DNA of 64,000 nucleotides. Source: Phoronis australis (lineage: Eukaryota; Phoronida; Phoronidae). Every line of letters starts with the position of its first letter. Positions within the stretch are counted from its first letter, which is position 1. The translations under genes were made by a program, and so were the position numbers. Below the pieces are notes generated by a model. The model was given only the letters and a program-made list of their open reading frames with translations. It searched no databases and had not been told where the DNA came from. The DNA is taken from positions 285,958 to 349,957 of the forward strand of contig NMRA01000165.1 of assembly GCA_002633005.1 (NCBI GenBank). The letters run 5' to 3'. This document shows, piece by piece, positions 1 through 12,400 of the stretch.

Positions 1-453
1 CTCACCCTGTACTTAAGTCTGACACCTCCATATCTCATCAACTGATATAGACCTGAGCTACACCCAACAATAAAGACATGCATTTGGAAGTAGTAGGGTT
101 GCTTCCAAAAAGTGTAAGTAACTTAATTATTACTGCTCATTCAATCCTACATGAGGATTGTGACTTGTCAATAGTAAACTCAAAATATAAATTGGAGTTT
201 TGAAATGTTTTATTGGATGCAGCCTGGGATATTTGAATGACTTCATATAGGTATGCAGAATCCTGTTTGATTACCGTTGATTGGGTTCTGGGTTCAGTTT
301 GTTCAAACTACCACAACATAGGCTGGATATTGTGTAAAAGGTTAATGCAAAGTTCACCTGGTGTGCGCTGAAAAAATTTGCGTGACAATTCTTGAGTATT
401 TTATTTTATTAAGGAAAAGGAGTGTAGCATGCTAAAGTTAATTAAGTGTTACC
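1..453. repeat. Direct duplication, copy A (left end open at window edge)
   Basis: This stretch recurs at 656-1108 with only scattered single-base differences (period 655 bp). Copy A stops exactly at a lone N at 454, and copy B continues into different sequence after 1108. The unit starts at the first base of the window, so it may extend further left. No reading frame of note lies in it. A single N at the boundary suggests an assembly join rather than a biological junction. Confidence 0.9.
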
Positions 454-655
454 NTTTTCTGTAAACCTTGGTTAATGACTCGTATACTAGACATGTGAAA
501 TTGAATGTGCTCTCTTTTTACGTAAACTGTGAAAAATGTTGATGACAGTACAGCTAAACAGCTGAATCAGTGTAAGTACAAAAGGTACATAGCTACAGGG
601 TTAATTTGATAGCCTTGTTCAATGTTGTACTAGCTAAGATGTTATGGACATTTAA

Positions 656-1108
656 CTCACCCTGTACTTAAGTCTGACACCTCCATATCTCAGCAACTGA
701 TATAGACCTGAGCTACACCCAACAATAAAGACATGCATTTGGAAGTAGTAGGGTTGCTTCCAAAAAGTGTAAGTAACTTAATTATTACTGCTCATTCAAT
801 CCTACATGAGGATTGTGACTTGTCAATAGTAAACTCAAAATATAAATTGGAGTTTTGGAATGTTTTATTGGATGCAGCCTGGGATATTTGAATGACTGCA
901 TATAGGTATGCAGAATCCTGTTTGATTACCGTTGATTGGGTTCTGGGTTCAGTTTGTTCAAACTACCACAACATAGGCTAGATATTGTGTAAAAGGTTAA
1001 TGCAAAGTTCACCTGGTGTGCGCTGAAAAAAATGCGTGACAATTCTTGAGTATTTTATTTTATTAAGGAAAAGGAGTGTAGCATGCTAAAGTTAATTAAG
1101 TGTTACCT
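656..1108. repeat. Direct duplication, copy B
   Basis: Second copy of 1-453 in the same orientation, separated from it by about 200 bp of unrelated sequence (455-655). Differences are few single-base changes, for example near 696 and 898. Such low divergence fits either a recent tandem duplication or two alleles placed in series by the assembler. Confidence 0.9.
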
Positions 1109-4100
1109 GAATCACATTTCCACATGGTGCACAGGCTTTCAAACATTTGATTCAACAGTTGTATTTAGGTAAATAATGTAATTTGTACTTAAGTAGTCAT
1201 ATGTATTTGAGTATCAGGTTGTCTTAATGTTTTGTTGGAGAGGTGGAAAAGTTCATAGCTGAATCCATTGGCCGGGAATGCTCATCACTGGGTTATTTAA
1301 AATCTGTACCGACATTAACCAGAGTTCTCCCCAACTGAAAACCCAAACTTGTCGCAAGTGTGCAAACACTAACAAATGTGCCAAAAACACATGGCTTCTA
1401 ATGTTCTCTGTAGTGTAAAACTACTTGCAGTTGCATGGTCTTAAGGGGCTGGGCTAATCACATTTTGCCTTAAAGCTGCAAAGTAGTTGATTATGGTTTT
1501 AATACAAGTAACAGACTACTTTACTTGGAAAAAGTTGTTTTTGGTTTGAGTTTCTGTTATTTTGGTGTTTTTAAAACAGTGGCACCTGACATGATGTCAT
1601 ACAAAAAGCAAATCCAGTTAACTCCAGACATTAAATGTGACTGTAATTTAAAATGTGAATTTGGAATTTATTAATTAAGGAATTCCTTGTCAGATACTGT
1701 TCACACCAGTAACTTATTTCACAATCCCAATAACATAATCACCATCTGTTGAAATGTAGTGAGGTATTTGTAATATTTTGAAATTGTCGTCCTCAGAGAC
1801 TGCATGTCATGGTGCGCATTCTAATATGGCAATGTTTGAGCTGAAATAACTCAAAAATGGAGTTGGTAACCCTGTACTTTGTACACAACACAAGTGGTAT
1901 CAGACTTGAGGGAGATTTAACAATTTTGTAACTTATAGAGGAAAGGCGTTTATACTTACGCCTTTATGTCAACTGGGAGATGAAGCCATTAAAATATCAT
2001 CATAATGAAAAGGAGATTAATCTGTTTTCAAAAGGATTTTGATCATTAATTTAACAACTAGAGGTCGGGTTTTTCAGTAACCTGTGTCAATATCTTATTT
2101 TTGCCAAAATCCCTTTGTTTAGTTGCAGAGATTGGAATTTTCCTCTTTTAAGAGGATTTTCCTCTTTTTTGGTTTCAATTCCCTCTTATTGAATTTCCAG
2201 TTTTCTCTATTATCGTCTCTTTTTCATAATTAATTTAACTTGCAGTTAAATTTTAGAACACAAAAATATTTCTATCACGCAAGCCTATTCATATATTTGC
2301 AGAATGATACATCACTTTGAAAAATTTTCTCTTTTTTGTCATGTAGTAGGCAGCTGTAATGAAGCAATCTTAATTGGTGACCCCCACATTTTTTGCAAAT
2401 TTGTCTCAGGCCTAGACCTAAAATACAAAATATAAAAATTTTATCAAATCAAAGATAAACTGAAACTGTCACACCCTGTTAAGTGTACATTTACCTGCTT
2501 TGTTACTGATGTGTTTATATAGTAATTCCATAGCAGCGCATCAAAACATTTGTTTCAACTTTTTGTCTTTGATACCTTATTTATGAACTAGTCACATTTT
2601 TTGAAGCTGCAGTACCTGCCTAGGTCACTTTACATAGCATCGCGTTTGCCTGTCTTCCGTAATTAGTCACTTCAGGTGGAACTTTGACCTATTACTTGTG
2701 ATAAAATTCCTGGCTGTTGAATCTTATCACAATAGTGCAGCAAACAGGTTCAGTGTTCTACAACAGGCTTAGATAACTGCTGGCAAATTGTTCCTGGAGA
2801 TAATTTTATTTGTGTTTTGATTGTTTAAATCGTTGTAATTTTATCATGACCTAATCTGATCTGGAGTAATAAAAAACTAGTTATGGTACAGTAAGTTACA
2901 ATACCAAAAATGTGCTTTCACATTAGCTTGAAAAATGTAAGATACTAGATGAATTAGTAATGTTACCGTAATCGTCTGGGTTAATACCTATATGCGACTT
3001 ACTGCCTACCTTGCTGTATTCGGGTTGGAAAATAGTCGAACTCTGTTACTCGTGAGGTGCAAAGTCTATTCAGCTCCCTGGGCATTTAGCTGTTCGACCC
3101 GGCTTCCAGTAATTAGTATTTTTAAATTCCAATGCTTGGCTTTAAATGCTCACCCCTCGATATTGAATACCCTAATTTATGACTACAGTATTATACCTTA
3201 AAGCTTCTAGGACTGACCTGCTTTGTACATATGTTGTCAGAGTTATTGGAGATGCAAAGTTTTATATTAATTCTATACTATACGCCTTCTTTCTTGGTGT
3301 TCACAGTGCAAAATTTTCAACCTTGAATGCATCGAGTCAAAAAGTCACAAACCACAACTCAAACTTTCCTAGAGTCTAGACCGTTTAACTCTGATTCGCT
3401 GTTGCCATACCTCTCAAATGTCTGACAGTCAACGATGTTGACACATAATGGCGCTCAATTCTCATTGCCCAGAATGATATACTTAAACTCTGTGCTCTCA
3501 GTTGGCCTTGCGTGATTCCACAATCAAATATTGAATCCCTGATGTTCAGTTTTTCATTGATTTTGATCACAGGGCTTTTAAGCAATCAACAAAGTCATGC
3601 ATGTAAAATGTGGAGTAACCATTGTTGATTTTTAGTGTTGCACCCATTGGAGACTGAATCCACCATATTTGTGAAAATTGTTACCTACCGGTATATGATC
3701 TACAGAAATAAAAACAAGAACATGGTGGTTTATCCCATACGTGTTGAATTCAGTCGAGTGCAATACAGTCATGTGATACAGTTTTCCATAACTCCCTCCC
3801 AGGCTACTTCAACAGTACCCTCTGACATGGTTAAGTTCAAAAGGTAGTGTCAACTCGATGTCGTTAGCTGGTTCGATCATCAAATTTTACCAAAAAAGTT
3901 TAAAGTAATGAAATTGCAGAAGTATAGATAACACTCAACATGCAATCAGGTCCCAAACATACCATCTGGTACAAAACTTACCGGTAATTATATGACACTT
4001 CTGTCTCAGTTTTGTTTACTTTAATTTTGTCTGCAACTGTGTTGCCGTTTCCAGCTTGGTAACTACAATGTTGAATATTAATGTTATTTAATTATTTTCA

Positions 4101-4133
4101 GGTAATGTGACAAGTTCAATGCACAATTACCAT
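1109..4133. other. Gene-free AT-rich stretch
   Basis: I see no supported gene. Open frames at 2992-3847 are short, overlap in unrelated frames and lack splice or polyadenylation context. The region could hold untranslated or upstream regulatory sequence of the channel gene that starts at 6464, but nothing in it shows this. Confidence 0.4.
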
Positions 4134-4326
4134 TAACGCATTCCAAAATAATATGAGATTTTCACAAAGTCTCAAAAATTTTTTTCACTCAATTCAATTG
4201 AAAGTGGGTGCAATAGATAGTCTTTTTAGTTGTGATGTCATTTCAAAATTTACTTTGGCAAAATGAGCTTTTAATTAGCTGTAATTAATGTTTGAAAACT
4301 CACGTTCCATGTGACAAAGGGCATTT

Positions 4327-4378
4327 CTCACATGGAACATTGCATTCTCACATGTGACATTTGAATGTTCCATGTGAG
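4327..4378. repeat. Perfect 15-bp palindrome arms inside the fold-back element
   Basis: CTCACATGGAACATT at 4327-4341 is matched by its exact reverse complement ending at 4378, with a 22-base loop that itself contains TCACATGTGA. The motif CACATGGAAC or its complement occurs again nearby (around 4306-4320). The same structure is mirrored in the right arm. Confidence 0.85.
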
Positions 4379-4587
4379 ATTTTTTGAGTTGTGCCATGTT
4401 ACAAATAGAAATGGTACATGGCACAAACACTATATTTGTGACATGGGCTTTTCATAGCACAATGATATAATGAATTTTAGGAGAAATTTTTGCATTTAGT
4501 CAATAAAAATGATTGTTTTACAAAATGGTTGAATGTTTAAACAATAAAGTGCGATGCCTAATTATCAATAAGATAATGTTTAGACCA

Positions 4588-4871
4588 NNNNNNNNNNNNN
4601 NNNNNNNNNNNNNNNNNNNNNNNNNNNNNNNNNNNNNNNNNNNNNNNNNNNNNNNNNNNNNNNNNNNNNNNNNNNNNNNNNNNNNNNNNNNNNNNNNNNN
4701 NNNNNNNNNNNNNNNNNNNNNNNNNNNNNNNNNNNNNNNNNNNNNNNNNNNNNNNNNNNNNNNNNNNNNNNNNNNNNNNNNNNNNNNNNNNNNNNNNNNN
4801 NNNNNNNNNNNNNNNNNNNNNNNNNNNNNNNNNNNNNNNNNNNNNNNNNNNNNNNNNNNNNNNNNNNNNNN
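4588..4871. other. Assembly gap, 284 N
   Basis: Run of N between the two arms of the inverted repeat. A hairpin of this size is a common cause of sequencing or assembly failure. Confidence 0.99.
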
Positions 4872-5249
4872 ATTTTTATTGACTAAATGCAAAAATTTCT
4901 CCTAAAATTCATTATATCATTGTGCTATGAAAAGCCCATGTCACAAATATAGTGTTTGTGCCATGTACCATTTCTATTTGTAACATGGCACAACTCAAAA
5001 AATCTCACATGGAACATTCAAATGTCACATGTGAGAATGCAATGTTCCATGTGAGAAATGCCCTTTGTCACATGGAACGTGAGTTTTCAAACGTTAATTA
5101 CAGCTAATTAAAAGCTCATTTTGCCAAAGTAAATTTTGAAATGACATCACAACTAAAAAGGCTATCTATTGCACCCACTTTCAATTGAATTGAGTGAAAA
5201 AATTTTTTGAGACTTTGTGAAAATCTCATATTATTTTGGAATGCGTTCA

Positions 5250-6463
5250 TTGTTTTCATCTGTGTTATTTTTTTTCAAGTAGTAAATTGTTGCATTTAGA
5301 ACTGTAGTTGCTCTTGCTAAAAGAAAACTTGTAACATAATGCACAAGTTGATACATATATAGGATGTGACCTGCCACCTGAACAGTCTGGGTGAAGTGTT
5401 TAAAAAAATCTGCTGTAAAAATGAAAGAAACTTAAGAATTTGAAGCGCATGGGATAGATACAAAACGTACCTCAATTGGCGTACATGAAGTAATATCCCA
5501 CTCAACATTATTAGGTTGGAACGCGGAATAATGTTTCATGGGATATGACTTCATCTACGCCACTCTCGATACATTTTGTGTATAATCCCTGCGTGACTTA
5601 GCTGAGCGTTACAATTGACAGCATTCATTCATCCCCACCACGCTCAATATTAACAAGCTTGAGAAAATTTATTTGGAACTTACCGGGTATGTCTACTTGT
5701 CTCACGCAATGAGATACAAATATGTTGTCTCGCACTATTAAATTTAATCAAGTGCATCACTATATGTAAGCAACGCATTTTTGTCGCAAAATTGAGTTGA
5801 GTTTACCTACCTACAGTAACTACAACTGTGGTGCTATGTGTCCTGGTCACATGATGCATTGATGTGTGAGAACGACGCTGTGCACATTTTACGACAGTAA
5901 GAATCTTGAGACCTGTCATTTGATTATGTACAGCTTTGCATGAAATAGATAATTTTGTAGTACTTTAACTGCAGATTTCCATCTCATGGTTTGAGTTTGT
6001 ACTGAATATGAACCGTATATGGGAGAAATAAGTTAACCACAAAAATGTTCTGTGACTCATGCCTGCCATGTTTTGTTGCAAAAACTGAGTCTGTGGCTGA
6101 CCATATTCTCAGTAACTGTCGAAATTTTTCGACGTGGACATTTTTAATTTACGGCTTACAATACTTAAAGAATACAACGTCCCCCGCATCGACCGCAGCT
6201 GCACGTATAGTCCAGATTTATCCAGTTTCTGTATGCTTTTAAGTAGTACACTTTACTGTTTTTATTTGGTAAAACAAAGTGCAAGTGAGCACTACGGTGA
6301 GCAGTGGGCACTTGATCAGAAAATTTTTTATAAGTATGGGGTGGCCACTTTTGTGAATGCGATGTTGAGGCGTTAACCCGAATTTTTACTGTAGTACCTC
6401 GTAATATACGCCAGCTCCTATGTTTATTTCAGAGATGTGTCTAACACTGCTGGTTGAAAAGTC
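5250..6463. other. Region upstream of the channel gene
   Basis: No supported gene. A possible 3' splice site (TTTATTTCAG, ending at 6432) lies 31 bp before the channel ATG, so the first coding exon may be preceded by a non-coding exon somewhere in this stretch. I cannot locate its donor with confidence. Confidence 0.35.
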
Positions 6464-9400
6464 ATGCCTCACAAGAGTAAGCAGACATCAGAGAAGGTAT
6501 CCGGGGCTACTGACAGAGATCCTGTCAGCCGATCGGCCAGACTGAGATACTCATGGGGCTCCACCCGGGATAACCCACTTGTCACTAATGCTCTAGGGCA
6601 TCGCAGATGTCGAAGCAATATCAGGAAATTTGATTTTTCCTTGAAAACACTTACTGCAAGTGGTAAGATGATTTTTAAACAATACCATATATGGAGACAA
6701 TTTTTTGTCATTTCACAAATATTTTGTGGCACAAAAGTTGTCTTAAGTGAAACTGTACAATCATGCTGTGTCTGTAAGCTAATATATAATTCTGAGTATC
6801 TAAGGAGTTCAGTGGATCAAACCCCGAAATGATCGCTGTAGCAGGCTATACTCATGTAGTCTCTTAATGGTTCTAGGATTAAAAGTTCAAACTTATTGTA
6901 AGGAAAAGAACTTTGAAAGAACCAAAAAATAGTTAATTTTTTAGAGGTCATATTTTTAAAATGGCACGGCATTGTGCTATGACAGAAGCATGCGAGTAGT
7001 TATCTTAACTCAAACCTTGAAGCTGTATGCATGTGTTTATATGTAAGAATTGAGTTCATTGCGAGTGATATCATATCCATTACAGACAGTTTCTCCACTG
7101 GTGATGGTGCTCAAAACTTAGGCTTCAAGATATCAGAGTCCACGTGTAACTTACCTTTACCTGAAGTGGAAGGCAGCAGGAAAGATGATTCATTCCAAAA
7201 AGAAGTACGATATTTACTCTCCTAGTTACAGCACCTGATTTCAATCTCCCATTTTTCTTCAGTATTTTGTGGTTATTGAAAATTGTTTCATCGAGTCTGA
7301 AATTCTTCCAGATTTGAAATTTTAGTTCTTGAAAAGCTCTTTTCCATTGCTCACTGTTTTTACCTTTAAAGAGTAGTTTTGTGACCATTGATTTTATCTA
7401 TTTTTGGTGAACCAAGTGTTAACTCAATTACAATAATATTACAGAAAAATGTTGAATATAAATCGTTAAATGTTGAACTAAACCTTGTTTGTTAAATATT
7501 TGTGCTAAAATATGTGGATGTGTTTGAGTTGATAGACTTTAGTTGATTTCGTACTTACCAGGTGGCCCAAAAAACTCAGAAGTACCTGATTGGTCAACTC
7601 GAAGCTGAAGTTGATGTTACTATTGACCGCATGGTAAAAAAGCATGGAGGTTTTAACGAGGCTCTCCTATGGGTTGTTGCTAACCTTGCACCAGAGGTCA
7701 AAGTTCATACATATGTCAATATTTTGCTTCACCGCGGTGCCGCTACAAGTGCTGCAGATGAACACCAGAGGACAGCACTGCACTATGCTGTAGAGCACAA
7801 CTACGTTTCGGTGACCCAGAAATTGCTGGTTCACAAGGCCAGTCCTGACTTCAAGGACAAAGAGGGCATCTTGCCTCTAACAATTGCTTTGAGGAATGGC
7901 AATGACCAGCTGGCATCTCTATTGGTGGAATTCATGTCAAATAGAAGGTAAACAAAAGTTTGTGTTTTTTATTTGCTTTAAGTAGATTCCTTTTTATTTA
8001 TTCCCTTGGATTCTATTCTCTAATTAAGTTTTCCAAATTATTGTCTTTATTGACGGCATCTGCTTCAGTTCTCTGTCTGGTAATAGGTTAGTATGTAGGA
8101 GAGTGTCGCCCTCATTCAAAGTACAGATTGACCAACGTAGTACCTGGATAATCAAAGAAAACAAGTAGCTGAGTGAATGCCTAAGGATGACAAACTTGTT
8201 AAGATAAAACCATTGCAAACATCCTGAGATTGTCACATAGGAACGAAACAAAGAATTCAACCAGAAACTGTACATTACATAGAAAGGGGAAAACCACTCA
8301 CTGATTTAGCTCATATTATGTTCTTACCAAACTTCTGTAAGAGAGCCCCATTTTTTACTGTCTATTTTTAGTGTTTTCTGAGTTTACATATTTCTGTAAA
8401 GTGTCTATAACTTGACGTATTTTCTGTCAAAAGTTCTAGTTCCGATGTAGCCCACTTAAAATTAGTCTTGTTTCTTAATCATTTTAGAAGTTATCTGTAC
8501 TCAGTAAGTTGTGGCAGTTATTTCTTCAAACTCAGCTCATGAACTTTCAGAGCTTTCCAAACTTAGTCACCTTTTTGACATAGGGACAATTTAAGATCAA
8601 TTTCATAAGTGGACTAAATCAAAACCATTTTGACACTGGTTTAATGCCCACTCAACTTGAAAGTTTCTTCGATGCTCTAGCTCCAAGATGCTAACCTTTA
8701 GTGATTGCTCTTTTAATTTCTTGTTTCTCACAGTGTGCGAGCTCTCTTCTGTACCCATGGCGACAGTCCTGCCGAGTTTAGTTGCCATGACCTCATTAGA
8801 CGAGGGTTGAAGGTGGGCGTTATTTTTGTCTTTATTAACACTAGCACACAGTGCTGTAAGGACTATTCAAAATTTTGAAATACTTTCCTATTCCAGAAAG
8901 TGTACTGAAATTTTTGATGTGTTATTTTTTGTGCTCTAGAACTGAAACAATGATATAATGCATATGTGAAAGTTGTACGATGTTGAAATTTTAATTCTTT
9001 TGAATGTAAAATTTTAAGAACATAAAGCAATACAGCAATGCTGTGATCGATCGTTCTAAGTAGTTTTCAGCCCTCCTACTCAAGACAGTCGAAATTCTTA
9101 AGCAAATTTTTTGCCAGCATGGTTATGTGCCCACAAAAACGAGAGTTGCCGGCAAAACTAAGCATTTCATTTCACTTTTTCATATACACGAATAACTTGA
9201 CTTTGTCCAGTTTATGGACCCTGATTTACTGAAGCTTTCATCACAACCATTTTGCATTATGAATTCTCAGTAGAAAATATACAATCTCTGGCAAACACTG
9301 AGTGCATAACATGTTGAACTAATTAAAATTAGATCTTAGCATTAAATCTTTCTAGATGCAGGGTGAAATGGATAAGATTAACACTAATGAGTCGTGCTTG

Positions 9401-12400
9401 ATTGGAGGACAACACCTGTGCATTAGTTATGTCTCCTATTGATTGCAGTGTCTTCATTATCTCCAGATTAATGTCGCAGCTTGTCTGACTTGTGACAAAC
9501 TACCTAAGGGTTTGAAATGGTAAACACTTTAAAATAATTCCACGAGTGTCACATTGTGTTGACAATATTTCTGTTCTAGTCTGGAACTATTTGTTGAGTG
9601 ACAATGGGAGTGGCAGTTAATGACATGTCTAGCAAATCTTAAGGCTTAACATGACTTATCACATAATAAACACCATTTTTGGAAAAATCGAAGAGTAGAA
9701 ATTAGCGGATTCCTGATATCAGAAGTTGATGTTACAATAATTCATCATTCATCTCTACCCTGTGTTTGTGTGTGGGGGTGCGTTAGTGTTTGTGTGTGTG
9801 TGCCTAATGTAAAACCTTTGCTTATGTTGCTATAATTTAACAATTTGCTAGAAGTCCGTTGGGCACTACTCCTTTGTCATGAAAGTCGGAATCCAGTTAC
9901 AAATGGTTTCATTCTTCTGCCTGAGCCAGACAGCAGAAATCGAAACTACACGTGATGCAAACCAAGAATGTATTTAGAATAAAAAACAATGTCTGAAGAA
10001 TGGTGGTGAATTATTGTGACATCAGCGTCTGCTTTTTGGAATAGTTAAATACTTTTAGACTTAACATTTTTAGCGAAGTGTTGAAAATTCCTGAAATTTT
10101 TCTTTATGGTGTTTTTACGTTGTGGTGCTGTATGTATCATGACGACAGCATTGTCATAGCAACCTGCTTCTGGTGGATTCCACACTAATCATGGATTATG
10201 TTATACAGAGTGAGACAAAAACATCAGCTTAGTGAATGTATTGCAGCTTCACCATTGTGTTTGCCTTTTCACCAGGCTGAGAACTAACACACATTAGTCA
10301 CAATCTTAACTAATGAAAAAGCATTCAGACTTTTCTGCCATGAGAGAAGTACCAGTAACATTCTTTTCGGAGGCTTTAACGCCCCTTTTTCCATTTTTGA
10401 AAACCATTGTTTTGTTTTGACTTTTGCAGTAGAACCCCATTTTCGGATGCAAAGATTCATCACAATTTTTATTTTTTCAAGCTTGTACATTGTAGTTCGG
10501 CTTGCCGTTATTAGTGCTGTGTGGGACACAGTCATGAAGCAGTAAATGTGGTTATACGTTAGTCATGTGAGATCGATGTCTGTTGTACTGTCATCTGCTG
10601 TGAGCCCATGTGCAGAGCAATATTGCTGCTTTGTGCATCAAATTTTTTGCCCACATAGATCGCAAAAAGTTTTTTATCAGAAGTATGCCATGTAAGCCAC
10701 TTCAATAAGAAGCGCTTGTAGCAAAGCTACAAAACGAAACATTGTTCTTCTAGTTGTCTCTAGTCATAATTGTTAATGTGCAAGTCCCCAGATGTCGCAG
10801 ATAATGTTATTTATGATGAATAATTATGTCATTTCAGAAAACAGTGCTATCTGTGTTTGACTGCTTGGTTGAACAGTCTGGTACACCGTCGCAGTACCGT
10901 GTCTACTATCATGTACTGGAGGGTGATGAACAGGGTCGTGCCCCTAATCATCCACTGTTTGACCAGCACTCCGCGTCATGCTTACAACTAATTGCCAAAC
11001 TGGGTGACAAGGTATAATTTTTCTCCATTTTGCGTTGTAACTGTGACAAAACTTGATTGGGTATGATTGCTTCCACGCTAATCATGAATTCTGAAATTTT
11101 TGCTTTTCCCATGAAACATACTTCATTTTCTATGCTCTGAAGGGGAAAGCAAATTGTTTTTGATGCCATCCTTAATTTAAAAATGAGATTCCTTGGTTAT
11201 ATTGGATTGACATTTTCCCTGTAACCGTTGCCTGACGTGTGTTAAGTATCCATAGAACAAAAGGTGATGTTAACAACCCAGCAAAAGCCTGTATCTTGTT
11301 TCTGCATTGACTTCCATAGGATGCCAAAGCAGTTTGTGTACTGTGGCCATCAGAATTGTGTGTGCTATTACTGACACGCAGATATGGGGCGTTCACGTCC
11401 TATTGTTTCATAGATAGTATATTCACACCAGGGCAACAGCAATTAATGCCGAAAAATGTATGCCCAAGGTAACGAGGGATCTCTATTCTTTAAGGTAATT
11501 GACAACTTCCATTACCCTACCTATGTGGCCATCTTTGAATGGGCAGTCTCTCTTTGTTCCATTGTATTTCTGTCAGGGTATTAATTGAGATGTTTTCAGT
11601 ACATAAAATTATTATGTTCACACTTGTTCTAAGTGTACCAAAGAAAACATCACATGTCATTTGTCATATTGTGCTTGATTTTACTTCTGTATCTGTTTAG
11701 AAAGGATGTGATTTTGTCCGAAAACTGCAGTTGATCCATAAAATTGTTTTATTTTACATTACATAATGATGGACATTTATCCTTGTGTTTCAAGCTATCT
11801 GTTGTTGAAATAAAGGTCATTTATAATGACCAAATAGTGTTACAAATTATAAGAATTATAATGGAATAACGGACATTCTTCAGGTTGAATTTGTAAGATA
11901 GGGGAAGGGGGGGGGGCATTATTTCACCTGACATTTGTGATTATTTGCAGGACATTGTCTATCATGACTGTGTGAGGTTACTACTGAGAAAGAAATGGAA
12001 GGATTATGCAAAGTGGAGATTTCAGTAAGTGTGTTAGACGCATGTACATTTACAGTTTAGAATAATCTGGCAGCGACTCCTGTAGACAAGATTTGTTGAA
12101 CACTCAACAATGTATTTGTTAGATAATTTTCTACTAGTGTTCGAGCGAATATCATTGAAAATTATTAATCATTGTTATTTTTGTGTATTCTACAGATTAT
12201 CTCATACAGTTTATGGTACAATCTCACATGTTTAGGACTGGATATGGTGGACAAGTGAAATTTCATTTTCTCATTTTTCTGTAAAAGACACGTAGCATCA
12301 AATTAATGCTTTTCCATGTTCAAGGTTTGTACCATATTTACCTCCAGGCAGTGTCATTTGCATAAATTTAAGGCATTTCCTACAATGTTAGAAGCTCTTA

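Larger units (their letters stand above)
4134..5249. mobile_element. Long inverted-repeat (fold-back) element around an assembly gap
   Basis: The left arm (about 4134-4510) and right arm (about 4872-5249) are near-perfect reverse complements of roughly 375 bp, with only a few differences. About 77 bp of unpaired sequence and a 284-bp run of N lie between them. Each arm carries a smaller perfect palindrome built on CTCACATGGAACATT (left copy 4327-4378). No transposase frame is visible. It could be a fold-back or MITE-type transposon, or an assembly artefact in which one arm was appended in inverse orientation across the gap. Confidence 0.75.

Noticed and set aside
4513-4905. Frames running through the N gap at 4588-4871
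   Set aside because: Most of the apparent protein is unknown sequence. The flanks are arms of an inverted repeat.
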